Part shown: positions 24,865 to 32,843 of the stretch, piece after piece
Layout: each line of letters opens with the position of its first letter
How positions within the stretch are numbered: the stretch's first letter is position 1
Assembly: GCA_049965815.1 (NCBI GenBank)
Contig: JBMFVV010000009.1
Span: 1-57,061 of the forward strand
Reading direction: 5' to 3'
Length of the DNA: 57,061 bases
DNA from: GCA-001856825 sp049965815
Lineage (GTDB): Archaea > Thermoplasmatota > Thermoplasmata > Thermoplasmatales > GCA-001856825
Position numbers and translations under genes: made by a program
Notes under the pieces: model-generated
Databases searched by the model: none
What the model saw: the letters and a program-made list of their open reading frames with translations, nothing else
Told to the model about the DNA's origin: nothing

Positions 24865-25650
24865 TCATTTCCCCAGTACTCTCTTCCTAATATCCTTTCC
24901 TACTTTAATCGATGTATCCACCGCAGAAAATAGCTCCTCTTTCGTGATGCTGCCGCCTAGACCTTTCTGCATTGCTACGACGTCACCATTCTCGTTTGTG
25001 GCAACTGACAGTCTCGCAGATGCAACTTCCTCCTCTTCTAGGTTAGGATCAGCAAGTAATGTACTGCCAATCTTTGCAAACGTCACCGTTATCGGAATGT
25101 GGTTTATCGGCAGTGGAAAGTCCTCAGCCCCTATCTTAGAGCCTGGAACCTTCGCTTCAAGCAGGGCAGCAACTGCCCCGAGCGAGCAAGCATCTATCAA
25201 GTTACCATCATAATCCAGGATGTGCATGTCAATAAATACGACCCAGACCTTCTCCCCTTCCTTTATGACCAGTTTGTCAAGGTCGATCATCTTTGATTCT
25301 CTTATACCCCTATCAACAACTCTTGCGAGTTCAATTGCATCCTCGCTTGGGGGCCCAGACTCAAACGTAGGTGAAGCCATCGGTAGGAGTTCAGCGTTGG
25401 TTGTGAGGATACCGCTGTTTGGGGTGTCCGGAAAGGGTTCTCCCTGTTCAATCTTGATGCCTACCAGTACCCTCGTGTCCCCAAGTCTCACTTCCGCAGA
25501 CCCTTCTGCTCTTGGAACAAAGTTGGTGTTCACTACCGCGGTCCTTATTTCATCAAACTTCCGTCCGTCTATCCTGCTTCCCTCTGCACATATTTTCTCT
25601 AGGTATTCTCTCTTTAGTCCATATACTATCTCGTCTGCGCTCTTACTCAC
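24865..25650 (-). CDS. rrp42: Exosome subunit Rrp42
   Basis: Rrp42 is the RNase PH-fold subunit that lacks catalysis and pairs with Rrp41 in the hexameric archaeal exosome ring. The 261-residue protein has RIDGRKFDEIR near residue 27, a GEPFPDTPNSG segment near 71, and the conserved PTFESGPPSEDAIELARVVDRG stretch near 91-112. Although the frame is open to 25671, I place the start at GTG 25650 because GGTGA lies five bases upstream and the overlap with rrp41 is then 8 bp. Confidence 0.93.
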   Translation of the reverse strand: MSKSADEIVYGLKREYLEKICAEGSRIDGRKFDEIRTAVVNTNFVPRAEGSAEVRLGDTRVLVGIKIEQGEPFPDTPNSGILTTNAELLPMASPTFESGPPSEDAIELARVVDRGIRESKMIDLDKLVIKEGEKVWVVFIDMHILDYDGNLIDACSLGAVAALLEAKVPGSKIGAEDFPLPINHIPITVTFAKIGSTLLADPNLEEEEVASARLSVATNENGDVVAMQKGLGGSITKEELFSAVDTSIKVGKDIRKRVLGK

Positions 25651-26395
25651 TGCTCTCACCTTCCTTCTCACTTTCGCTGGCTCTGTATTTGGCTAGAAGC
25701 GCCTCCTTCTGAAGATCTGAGATGTACATCGCAGCCTTCTTCGAAAGCTCGACTGCTTCCTCCAGCTCATCTCTCGTCATGTTTCCGTCCATCTGTAGCA
25801 GTACTATCTCCTGTGTCCTTGGAATTATAGCCATTGGCAGGTCTGCCTGCCCGAAGTTGTCCTCTTCCTTGTTCAGGTCGAGGACCACTTTTCCATCGAC
25901 CTTGCCGGCAGCGCATCCAACCACCAGATCCTTCATCGGTATACCTGCATCCACAAGTGCAACGGATGCAGCTGTTAGTCCTGCAATTCTTGTACCTGCA
26001 TCTGCCTGAAGGACCTCGATATAAACATCTATGCTCGTCCTGGGAAATTGCTCAGTAAAAACAGCGCATTCTAGCGCTTCCCCTATGACCTTACTTATCT
26101 CAACTGCCCTCCTGTCAGGTCCCGGCCTCTTCCTCTCGTCTACCGAAAAGGCAGCCATATTGTATCTAGCATTTATTATCGCCCTAGAAGGATTCTGGGT
26201 ATGCTTTGGAAATGCCTCTCTGGGCCCATAAACGGCCACCAGGACTTTGTTACCACCCCATTCTATATATGCAGATCCATCTGCCCTGTTAAGCACTCCT
26301 ACTTCTATCTTAATCGGTCTCAACTCGTTGAACTTCCTCCCATCTATTCTCAATCCATCTTCATTTATCAGTTTTATATCGCTTTGTGTTCCCAA
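25643..26395 (-). CDS. rrp41: Exosome catalytic subunit Rrp41
   Basis: Rrp41 is the phosphorolytic subunit of the archaeal exosome, which degrades RNA from the 3' end and can add A-rich tails. The 250-residue protein has RIDGRKFNELRPI near residue 14, conserved RNA-binding and phosphate-binding arginines in DERKRPGPDRRAVE, and the active-site segment GRDLDLNKEEDN-like, here VLDLNKEEDNFGQADLP. The TTG at 26395, five bases after GGTGA, is preferred to the GTG at 26404, which overlaps the ribosome-binding site. Confidence 0.95.
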   Translation of the reverse strand: MGTQSDIKLINEDGLRIDGRKFNELRPIKIEVGVLNRADGSAYIEWGGNKVLVAVYGPREAFPKHTQNPSRAIINARYNMAAFSVDERKRPGPDRRAVEISKVIGEALECAVFTEQFPRTSIDVYIEVLQADAGTRIAGLTAASVALVDAGIPMKDLVVGCAAGKVDGKVVLDLNKEEDNFGQADLPMAIIPRTQEIVLLQMDGNMTRDELEEAVELSKKAAMYISDLQKEALLAKYRASESEKEGESSE

Positions 26396-26396
26396 T

Positions 26397-27065
26397 TCAA
26401 TCACCTTTATTCTCTTCCAACATCTTTTTCACTCTATCCGTCAAACCAGACGTGTGCGCCTCTTTCTCTATGTACTTCAAAATTTTCTTCACCGCCATTA
26501 CCTTATCTGCCGATCCATCAAGCCATACTACCCCGTTCTGTCCCAGCTGTATCTTTACCCCTGTCATTTCCTTAATTGTGTTAACCATGGATCCCGCCTT
26601 TCCTATGATCCTGGAAACCTTTGTCGGCTGGACCATGACTATGTGCCCTCCCTCAAGCTTCCTCAAGCCTGCATCCTTCAGGGATAGCCATATCTGTCTG
26701 GACTCAGTTATCTCATTTACCTTTAGGAACACAGTATCGCCTATGCCCAGTATTTTGTTTAGATCCTGATCCAGATTCTTCCACGGGGTATCGTTAATGT
26801 GCAGGAACCCCGGGTATGGACCCCTTATGTCCATGATCCAGAACGATGGTGCTATGTCTATGACCTTTCCTATTATCCTGTCGTTCCTAACGGGATAGTA
26901 TTTCCCAGACAGCGGAATTATGTTGGCGTAGTTGTTGTAAGTCTGAAGTACGCCCATCTGATATGAGTAGTATTTCCCATTTTCATGATAAATTCCGTTA
27001 CCTTGTTTCATTCCTTCTAGATTTATCTCTTCTCCTGGTAAAACAATCTTCCTTTCCATATCCAA
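26397..27065 (-). CDS. rrp4: Exosome RNA-binding cap subunit Rrp4
   Basis: Rrp4 forms the RNA-binding cap on the exosome ring. The 222-residue protein has an N-terminal beta-hairpin domain, an S1 domain near residues 65-135 (RIIGKVIDIAPSFWIMDIRGPYPGFLHI region), and a C-terminal KH-like domain (RIIGKAGSMVNTIKE) near 155. I prefer the TTG at 27065, which lies five bases after GGTGA; the ATG at 27071 touches the site directly. Confidence 0.94.
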   Translation of the reverse strand: MDMERKIVLPGEEINLEGMKQGNGIYHENGKYYSYQMGVLQTYNNYANIIPLSGKYYPVRNDRIIGKVIDIAPSFWIMDIRGPYPGFLHINDTPWKNLDQDLNKILGIGDTVFLKVNEITESRQIWLSLKDAGLRKLEGGHIVMVQPTKVSRIIGKAGSMVNTIKEMTGVKIQLGQNGVVWLDGSADKVMAVKKILKYIEKEAHTSGLTDRVKKMLEENKGD

Positions 27066-27077
27066 ATACATTCACCT

Positions 27078-27773
27078 CTATTTTATCAACCTAATATTTA
27101 CATTGCCTTTTGTTTTCTTGTTCAGGAAGTCGTAAAGCTGATCCTGAACACCTCCGGGAATCTCAATTATGGCACTGTAATTCCCGTTGTTCTTCCAATC
27201 TTCCTTGAGGATCTGTCCAAGGTGAGCTATCTCAGCATATATCTTCCCATACTCTGTGCCAGGAACCTCTATCTCCATTTTTACGTGCTCGAATCTGATT
27301 GGAAGAATGACTCTTATAGCCTTCAGAACCTCATTGACCTGTTCCTCGGCACTCTTGAATGGATCTACCCTGACTTTTGCTTCCTCCATTGCCTTCTCTA
27401 TTCTCTGTGGCGGATGTGGCGTTCCTGATTGCGGATTCATGGACTCCCTTGAAATTATCTCTACAATCTGTCTTCTCTTTTCTTCCAGCATCTTGCGTCT
27501 TTGTTCTGTTGTAAGCTGTACCTGTCCCTTTTGCACTATTTCAATAACGACCTTCTGGAAGTCGTCTGTGCCAAAAACCTCCTTTATAACCTCTTCCGAA
27601 GCCCTGTCGCCTTTGCTACTGTCCTTGAATATCATGTCAGTGGCCACATAGTCTGACACGTTGACGCTTTTTCCCGATTTTACTAGGTCCACGAGTTTCT
27701 GGTCAATGAGCACCTCAAACCTGTGACCCTTTGATTCGTATCTAGCAATAAGAGCGTCCTCTACTTTGACCAT
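27078..27773 (-). CDS. sdo1: Ribosome maturation protein SBDS (Sdo1)
   Basis: SBDS helps release the anti-association factor aIF6 and so matures the large subunit. The 231-residue protein has the N-terminal FYSH-like domain (KVEDALIARYESKGHRFEVLID), the central helical region with QLTTEQRRKMLEEKRRQIVEII, and the C-terminal RRM-like domain with IRVILPIRFEHVKMEIEVP. The start is placed at ATG 27773, preceded by GAGAAGAG, though the frame is open to 27785. It lies 8 bp after psmA. Confidence 0.94.
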   Translation of the reverse strand: MVKVEDALIARYESKGHRFEVLIDQKLVDLVKSGKSVNVSDYVATDMIFKDSSKGDRASEEVIKEVFGTDDFQKVVIEIVQKGQVQLTTEQRRKMLEEKRRQIVEIISRESMNPQSGTPHPPQRIEKAMEEAKVRVDPFKSAEEQVNEVLKAIRVILPIRFEHVKMEIEVPGTEYGKIYAEIAHLGQILKEDWKNNGNYSAIIEIPGGVQDQLYDFLNKKTKGNVNIRLIK

Positions 27774-27781
27774 TACTCTTC

Positions 27782-28492
27782 TCACTTGTTGCCTATGAGT
27801 TTGTTTGTCTCCTCCGGAGATAATATCTTGAATTTCTGTCCCTTGGTTATAACACCAACGCTCACCGTACCCAGTCCCTGCCCCTGTTCAAGTCCAGCCT
27901 TGAGAGCCTTGATCCCGAGTTCTGCAGCGTCTTTCAGTTGCATACCGCTCCTGTATTCTTTTTCCAAGATATCAACAGCAGCATCCCTTCCATACCCAAT
28001 AGCATCAGCCTTATAACCTGTAGAAAGTCCCGAAGGATCTGTTTCATATAGCGTTATACCCGTTTCGTCAATTCCAGTGATCAAAAGAGAAGCCCCAAAG
28101 GGTCTCACTCCGCCATACTGCGTATACTGCTGCAGAAGATCGCACACCTTCTTAACCAACGACTCTACTATTATATCCTGTCCGTAAGTAACTTTCTCAG
28201 ATTGGGCCTGAAGTCTTGCGTGGTCTATCAATATCCTAGCGTCCCCGATAAGACCAGATGAGGCAGCACCGATGTGACCGTCGATTGTGAATATCTTCTC
28301 AATACTTCTCTCGTCGATCAGCCCACTTTTCACCCTCTTGTCTGCCATAAGGATTGCTCCGTCCTCAAACACGATACCAATGGCAGTCGTACCTCTCTTG
28401 ACGGCCTCTCTTGCATACTCTACCTGGAACAATCTACCGTCCGGTGAGAACACTGTTATAGCCCTATCATATCCCATTTGTGCTGATTGCAT
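27782..28492 (-). CDS. psmA: 20S proteasome alpha subunit
   Basis: PsmA forms the outer rings and gate of the archaeal 20S proteasome. The 236-residue protein begins with the gate segment MQSAQMGYDRAITVFSPDG and continues RLFQVEYAREAVKRGTTAIG, the conserved alpha-subunit signature. QYTQYGGVRPFGASLLITG is near residue 120. The frame is open to 28522, but ATG 28492 matches other alpha subunits and lies four bases after GGTGA. The beta subunit and the PAN regulator are not in the window. Confidence 0.95.
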   Translation of the reverse strand: MQSAQMGYDRAITVFSPDGRLFQVEYAREAVKRGTTAIGIVFEDGAILMADKRVKSGLIDERSIEKIFTIDGHIGAASSGLIGDARILIDHARLQAQSEKVTYGQDIIVESLVKKVCDLLQQYTQYGGVRPFGASLLITGIDETGITLYETDPSGLSTGYKADAIGYGRDAAVDILEKEYRSGMQLKDAAELGIKALKAGLEQGQGLGTVSVGVITKGQKFKILSPEETNKLIGNK

Positions 28493-28568
28493 CATTTCAC
28501 CTACTTTCTCCGTATATGTCAACGCAGTAATAAACCTTTATGAGGATATTTTAGCTAGAAAGTGCTAC

Positions 28569-29294
28569 CTAGAGCCTGAATAAATCTAGCGATTCTTTCT
28601 CCTGAAAATGCAGCTCTGCCGGTATAACTATCGTGAATGGAACTTTCCCCTTACTCCACTCCTTTATATCTTCTATCCTTCCGTAAACTATTACCTCATC
28701 TTCCGTACCAAGACAACTTACAACTCCTATCTCTCTGTCACCTTTAAATATGCCTCCCTTCACTTCGGACTCCAACCAGAGGAGCTCTTCCAGCGCTTCC
28801 TTCAGTTCCATTGGGGGTTGCGTATCCAGAAGCAGGATTGTGTGCAGGTGCCTATCGTAGTTTTCTCTAATCTTTTCGTATGGCGACAGTGGCCTGAATC
28901 TCTTCTCAAACCTGGGAAGTGACACTGGCGCTCCTATCTTATAGAGATGTAGCCCCAGTCTGGTAGCTGCAGTCGGAAAAATTGAAGAATTGTGGAATAT
29001 TTTGACGGGTATTCTCTTCTTTACTGCCCCCTGGTATATCGCAAAATGCGTGGTTGCAGAGAATGAATCTCCTGGTATCACTATGGAAACATTTCCCTCT
29101 TCTCTGAATAACCATTCAAAATCTTCCAGCATTTGCCTGCTGGCAAATGTCAATTCCCTATGCTCAAATTCCTTCAGGTAGTTGGGGGAGGTATATGTGT
29201 CCACGACTATCATTTTGGAATCTTCTAGGAAATCCATCTCCTCCCTGGTAAAGCTCATGGGAGGATTGAAACCAGCAGATACAAACCCTATCAT
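28569..29294 (-). CDS. dphB: Diphthine synthase
   Basis: DphB methylates the modified histidine of elongation factor 2 during diphthamide synthesis. The 241-residue protein belongs to the tetrapyrrole-methylase-like SAM fold: MIGFVSAGFNPP at the start, VVDTYTSPN near residue 32, VSIVIPGDSFSATTHF near 85 and GAPVSLPRFE near 135. The start ATG 29294 overlaps the phosphoesterase stop by 4 bp; a longer frame to 29342 would overlap that gene. It lies 77 bp before psmA and may extend the superoperon. Confidence 0.88.
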   Translation of the reverse strand: MIGFVSAGFNPPMSFTREEMDFLEDSKMIVVDTYTSPNYLKEFEHRELTFASRQMLEDFEWLFREEGNVSIVIPGDSFSATTHFAIYQGAVKKRIPVKIFHNSSIFPTAATRLGLHLYKIGAPVSLPRFEKRFRPLSPYEKIRENYDRHLHTILLLDTQPPMELKEALEELLWLESEVKGGIFKGDREIGVVSCLGTEDEVIVYGRIEDIKEWSKGKVPFTIVIPAELHFQEKESLDLFRL

Positions 29295-30001
29295 AACAGC
29301 CCCCCAACAGTTCCCAGATCTATCGTTCCATATGCATCCCAAAGACCGTAAACTCTCCCATCGTTCAGCTGCACCCTCTTCAACACAGGGGATGAAATGT
29401 CATTCTTCAGAATATCAGAGCCACCGGCATATATGGACATTGCTGGAAGCACTATCAATCTCTCCTTCTTGAAATATAGAAAACAGTGCAATTTCAGCAC
29501 CGAATCCACTGAATCCCTCAGGCCGACGGCAGGGTGCTCATTCCCTATGATTGCGAAATCGTCCCACTTGAAAGTCTTGTGCCCGTGATGGAACGTATAA
29601 CGCCCCTCCCTGTATATGTCGTATGTTCTTATATTCAGTTTTGACGCAATATTGGCAACATAGTTGTCATGGTTTCCCTTGACAACAATAGGCTCTGATT
29701 TTTGGCCTATTCTTTGCAGGAGTTCATAAACATCATTCCATTCTTGGGCTGTATTTCGTGAAAATTCGTGTTTCAAATCTCCATCTATGATGAATTTTTC
29801 TGGTCTGTATCTCTTTATTATCAGGTCAACCGTATCGTATATCATCTGGGACTGTACTCTGGGGATGAAGATTCCATTCATTGCCAGTACGTCCTCGTAG
29901 CCCAGATGGATGTCCGAGACAACTACGGCAGAAATATCCTCAAGATATGCTGCTCCATATCTGGTGAAGAATATGCTGTTTTCGACCTCAATCTCTTCCA
30001 C
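29291..30001 (-). CDS. Archaeal metallophosphoesterase (SbcD-related)
   Basis: A 236-residue calcineurin-type phosphoesterase with all five metal motifs in order: VSDIHLGYE near residue 28, IDGDLKHE near 71, VKGNHDN near 107, HGHKTF near 139, and IGNEHP near 151. Histidines in the last motif complete the dimetal site. It resembles the archaeal SbcD/Mre11-related single-domain family of unknown substrate. No Rad50-like ATPase is adjacent, so a Mre11 role is not supported. It overlaps dphB by 4 bp. Confidence 0.85.
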   Translation of the reverse strand: MEEIEVENSIFFTRYGAAYLEDISAVVVSDIHLGYEDVLAMNGIFIPRVQSQMIYDTVDLIIKRYRPEKFIIDGDLKHEFSRNTAQEWNDVYELLQRIGQKSEPIVVKGNHDNYVANIASKLNIRTYDIYREGRYTFHHGHKTFKWDDFAIIGNEHPAVGLRDSVDSVLKLHCFLYFKKERLIVLPAMSIYAGGSDILKNDISSPVLKRVQLNDGRVYGLWDAYGTIDLGTVGGLL

Positions 30002-30038
30002 CTGTTGATAATTTATTTAACTACATCTAATTATCTTT

Positions 30039-30944
30039 GTGATGGAGATTAGTAAGTTAGGAGAGAGAAAACTAATTGAAGACATATGGAGAATATTTGG
30101 AGAGCAAAATGAGGACGAGGATGTCCACTTTTTATCATTCGGGAAAAAGTACCTCCTCCTGGCAGTAGATACAATAAACGAGGTGTATCATTTCGAACGT
30201 TCTTGGGATCCTGGTATCATAGGAAAATTCCTTGTAGACATAAATCTGAGCGATATTGCCGCAAAGAACGGAAAGCCGCTAGAGATGATGGTATCCTTCT
30301 CATTCCCCAGGGACCTGGAAGATTCGTGGGTAACAAAGATGGTAAAGGGAATCAAGAGGGAATTGAAGAAGTACGATGTGAAGTTCTCGGGTGGCGACCT
30401 GAAGGAGTCAGAAAGGATTTCATTGACTGGAATAGTCATTGGCGAAGTCCAGAAAGGTAAGGAATTCAGAAGAAGCGGAGCAAGACCTGGAGACTATGTA
30501 TACATCTCATCGACCATCGGCAGGAACGAACGAGCAATCATGGATTATTACAAGGGTAAATTGGCAACACCTGAAGAAATAATTGACATCAAGCCCAGAC
30601 TGGACCTGCTGGGCTCATTGAACAAACTCAGAATCACGTCGTGCATAGACAATTCTGATGGAATCTACAAGTCCCTCAGCTTGCTATCTAAATTGAGCAG
30701 AGTAATGATAAGGATAGATAGGGATGTATCTGAAAATTCCAGGAGCAATGAAGAGAGGGAAGAAATATATGCCATGGGAGGTGATTACGAGCTCATCTTT
30801 ACTTCACCGCAGAAGATAAATGAATTTCCAGTAATTGGGAAAGTTTTGAAGGGGAAAGGAGTCGTTGACATTGACGGTAATGCAAAGATTCCAGATGGGT
30901 TCGATCACTTTAAGTCAATACAAAGGAAGCCCAGGCCACTATAG
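30039..30944 (+). CDS. thiL: Thiamine-monophosphate kinase
   Basis: ThiL phosphorylates thiamine monophosphate to thiamine diphosphate. The 301-residue protein has the AIR-synthetase-related fold: LAVDTINEVYHF near residue 44, LVDINLSDIAAKNGKP near 65-80 with the DIAAMG-like metal segment, KFSGGDLKESERISLT near 112 and CIDNSDGIYKSL near 204. It starts at GTG 30039 or ATG 30042. It is divergent from the phosphoesterase. No other thiamine gene is adjacent. Confidence 0.93.
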   Translation: MMEISKLGERKLIEDIWRIFGEQNEDEDVHFLSFGKKYLLLAVDTINEVYHFERSWDPGIIGKFLVDINLSDIAAKNGKPLEMMVSFSFPRDLEDSWVTKMVKGIKRELKKYDVKFSGGDLKESERISLTGIVIGEVQKGKEFRRSGARPGDYVYISSTIGRNERAIMDYYKGKLATPEEIIDIKPRLDLLGSLNKLRITSCIDNSDGIYKSLSLLSKLSRVMIRIDRDVSENSRSNEEREEIYAMGGDYELIFTSPQKINEFPVIGKVLKGKGVVDIDGNAKIPDGFDHFKSIQRKPRPL

Positions 30945-31095
30945 AAACAGGTAGATGAGATTCATATATGTTGCTTAAAATTATAAAATCTCGTTGATGA
31001 GATGCCTCCATCACTGATGAATTTTGATATATCTATATTAATTAGGGGTAAAGAAAAAATTATTAAATTGGCGAATTAATGACTGGTTGATTTAA

Positions 31096-31671
31096 TTGAT
31101 AAAGAAACTATTGCTGATGAGGCACGGGGAAAGTTTCGCTAACGTTAGCAGCATAATATCAGAGGAATTAGATAAATATCCGCTAACCGACAGAGGCGTT
31201 GAGCAGATACTGTTTTCAGCAGAGCAACTGAAAGGTCTGAAGTTTGAGGGAATCGTTTGCAGCCCACTGTTGAGAACTAAGCAAACGGCAAGAACCCTAG
31301 GGGAAGTTGTAGGATTGAATGTTGTAGAAAACAACAAGATAAGAGAGTCCGGACTCGGTCCGTACAACGGATACAGGGTTGATGAGGTGCCGAAGCTCAA
31401 GAGGGAGGACCTAGGAATGGAAACATGGGATTCTCAACTGGAAAGGATGAGAAGTGCCCTGAACGACTATGATGGAACGTACATATTTGTTAGCCATGCC
31501 CTTCCAATACGTGTCCTCACTGCAAGTTTCCTTGGACTGGATGAGAGGGAGAGTTTTGGAATTGACATTAAGCTTGCATCCATGACAGCTATAGATGTCG
31601 AGAAAAATAAAGTTGTTTCAATTGGGACTCTTCTTCTAACCGACAGAATAAGGAAACTATTTTCAGGATGA
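31096..31671 (+). CDS. Histidine phosphatase (phosphoglycerate mutase superfamily)
   Basis: A 191-residue histidine phosphatase. The catalytic RHGE motif is in LLMRHGESFAN at residues 9-12, LTDRGVEQ follows near 31, CSPLLRTKQTART near 56-68 gives the second arginine region, and SHALPIR near 133 has the second catalytic histidine. It starts at TTG 31096. It may be a phosphoglycerate mutase, a fructose bisphosphatase-like or another sugar phosphatase; the sequence alone does not decide. Confidence 0.85.
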   Translation: MIKKLLLMRHGESFANVSSIISEELDKYPLTDRGVEQILFSAEQLKGLKFEGIVCSPLLRTKQTARTLGEVVGLNVVENNKIRESGLGPYNGYRVDEVPKLKREDLGMETWDSQLERMRSALNDYDGTYIFVSHALPIRVLTASFLGLDERESFGIDIKLASMTAIDVEKNKVVSIGTLLLTDRIRKLFSG

Positions 31672-32028
31672 ATGCACACTATTTGCACAAACGATACGTG
31701 ACTAAAATTGAACGAGCGCAATAAGGGTCAAATTCATAAATCGTCGTGATGACCGACTGAAAGAGTTTATTTTTCATTGACTGTTCTCAAGTATTTCACA
31801 ATCATGAAATTGTTCGTCCAACCGTTTGGTCTAAAACAGGGTTTACGGGAGAGATAGTGTTTTCCTTTTTTCGGAATAGACTAAGATTCGGTTGTGACAA
31901 ATTCCTGAAAGAAGACTATATTGCCAGCAAATTAGCAGCGAGGGGCATTGCCATCGCTTCCTGCAGCATTAGAAAGCATCCTCTATTAAACTGGTTTTAC
32001 CGCGTAAATGGTATGCTACTGAAATGGT
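31672..32028. other. Intergenic region with no convincing gene
   Basis: A 357-bp stretch between convergent genes. It contains a 61-codon plus-strand frame (31857-32042, with KLAARGIAIASCSIRKHPL) that has a GTG start and no recognised domain; it runs 14 bp into the PPC gene and is probably spurious or a relic. No hairpin, RNA gene or mobile element is clearly seen. Confidence 0.4.
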
Positions 32029-32445
32029 TCAGTCGAATGTGAGTTCCCTCAGACCAGATTTTGAATTCAGTTCCCTCTTCAGGACAACCTCCTCAAGCCT
32101 GACAATATAGATCTCCATCAAAGGGTCTGCTATTCCAGAAAAGAAATGACCTCCCTTGACAGAATGATCGCTGAGCGCAACCGATGTGTGAATGTGAAGC
32201 CTAGGTTCGTTGGAAGATATACTTCCGTGGAATGATACGACCTCTCCTGGCGTTTTAAGTTTTTCCCTATCGTATTCCTTTCCATTCCAGTAACCCACTT
32301 CCAGGTCTCGTATCATCCCTATTCCGTACTCTATCAACCCTGAAAAGATACCATAGTCATCCAAAACTTGAGAAATCGATTCTCCAACATCATCACCTTT
32401 TTCAAGCTTGACTACGATGTAGTTTTTCTCTATGTCAGAGATCAT
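32029..32445 (-). CDS. PPC domain (DUF296) putative DNA-binding protein
   Basis: A 138-residue protein of the PPC/DUF296 family, a trimeric fold shared by plant AT-hook proteins and prokaryotic single-domain homologues. Family residues are visible in YIVVKLEKGDDVGESI near residue 9, SGLIEYGIGMIRDLEVGYW near 35, FHGSISSNEPRLHIHTSVALSD near 72-93 and VKGGHFF near 96. The conserved His-x-His unit may bind metal. It overlaps the upstream zinc-ribbon gene by 11 bp, so the two are coupled. Confidence 0.85.
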   Translation of the reverse strand: MISDIEKNYIVVKLEKGDDVGESISQVLDDYGIFSGLIEYGIGMIRDLEVGYWNGKEYDREKLKTPGEVVSFHGSISSNEPRLHIHTSVALSDHSVKGGHFFSGIADPLMEIYIVRLEEVVLKRELNSKSGLRELTFD

Positions 32446-32809
32446 GATTCTTTAACCTGAACGCGTATATATATGGTTTCCCGTTACTGGTGGAATTGTA
32501 CCCACAAACGTTGCACTTATATCCGATGATCTTACGCTTTCCCTCGAGATTGACCTCTCTTATTTTGGTAAGTTTTGAAGAGCACACCGGACACTTATCA
32601 AGATGATCAAATTTCTTCTTCGTGTACCTCACGGAAACGTCTATTTCTGGGATGGAATATATAATCCTCCTGAACCTTTTGGGCGATGCTCCTATATTCA
32701 TTTTTTTGAGGGCATCAAGAAATTTGATTTCACCAACTATCTCCCCGCTTTTCCTGAGAATGTTCAGAACGCTGAATATGAGTTCGGCATCACTGGGTCT
32801 TTTTACCAC
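32435..32809 (-). CDS. Winged-helix and zinc-ribbon protein, archaeal
   Basis: A 124-residue protein with a probable winged helix in the first 65 residues (DAELIFSVLNILRKSGEIVGE, then SPKRFRRIIYS) and a zinc ribbon made of CPVC near residue 73 and CNVC near 99. The combination suggests nucleic acid binding, perhaps transcription or RNA metabolism. I do not recognise the exact family. It starts at GTG 32809, lies 34 bp after valS and is coupled to the PPC gene. Confidence 0.6.
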   Translation of the reverse strand: MVKRPSDAELIFSVLNILRKSGEIVGEIKFLDALKKMNIGASPKRFRRIIYSIPEIDVSVRYTKKKFDHLDKCPVCSSKLTKIREVNLEGKRKIIGYKCNVCGYNSTSNGKPYIYAFRLKNHDL

Positions 32810-32843
32810 TGGAAAGATACTCTTTTTTCAAATAAATCATTTG

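Noticed and set aside
31038..31046. A copy of the half-site TTAATTAGG upstream of the histidine phosphatase gene
   Set aside because: The second arm of the DtxR-type operator is missing and the gene has no link to metals, so the match is probably chance.
31857..32042. A 61-codon plus-strand frame in the gap after the histidine phosphatase
   Set aside because: It starts at GTG, overlaps the convergent PPC gene by 14 bp and matches no family. It might be a relic, but the evidence is too weak to call a gene.
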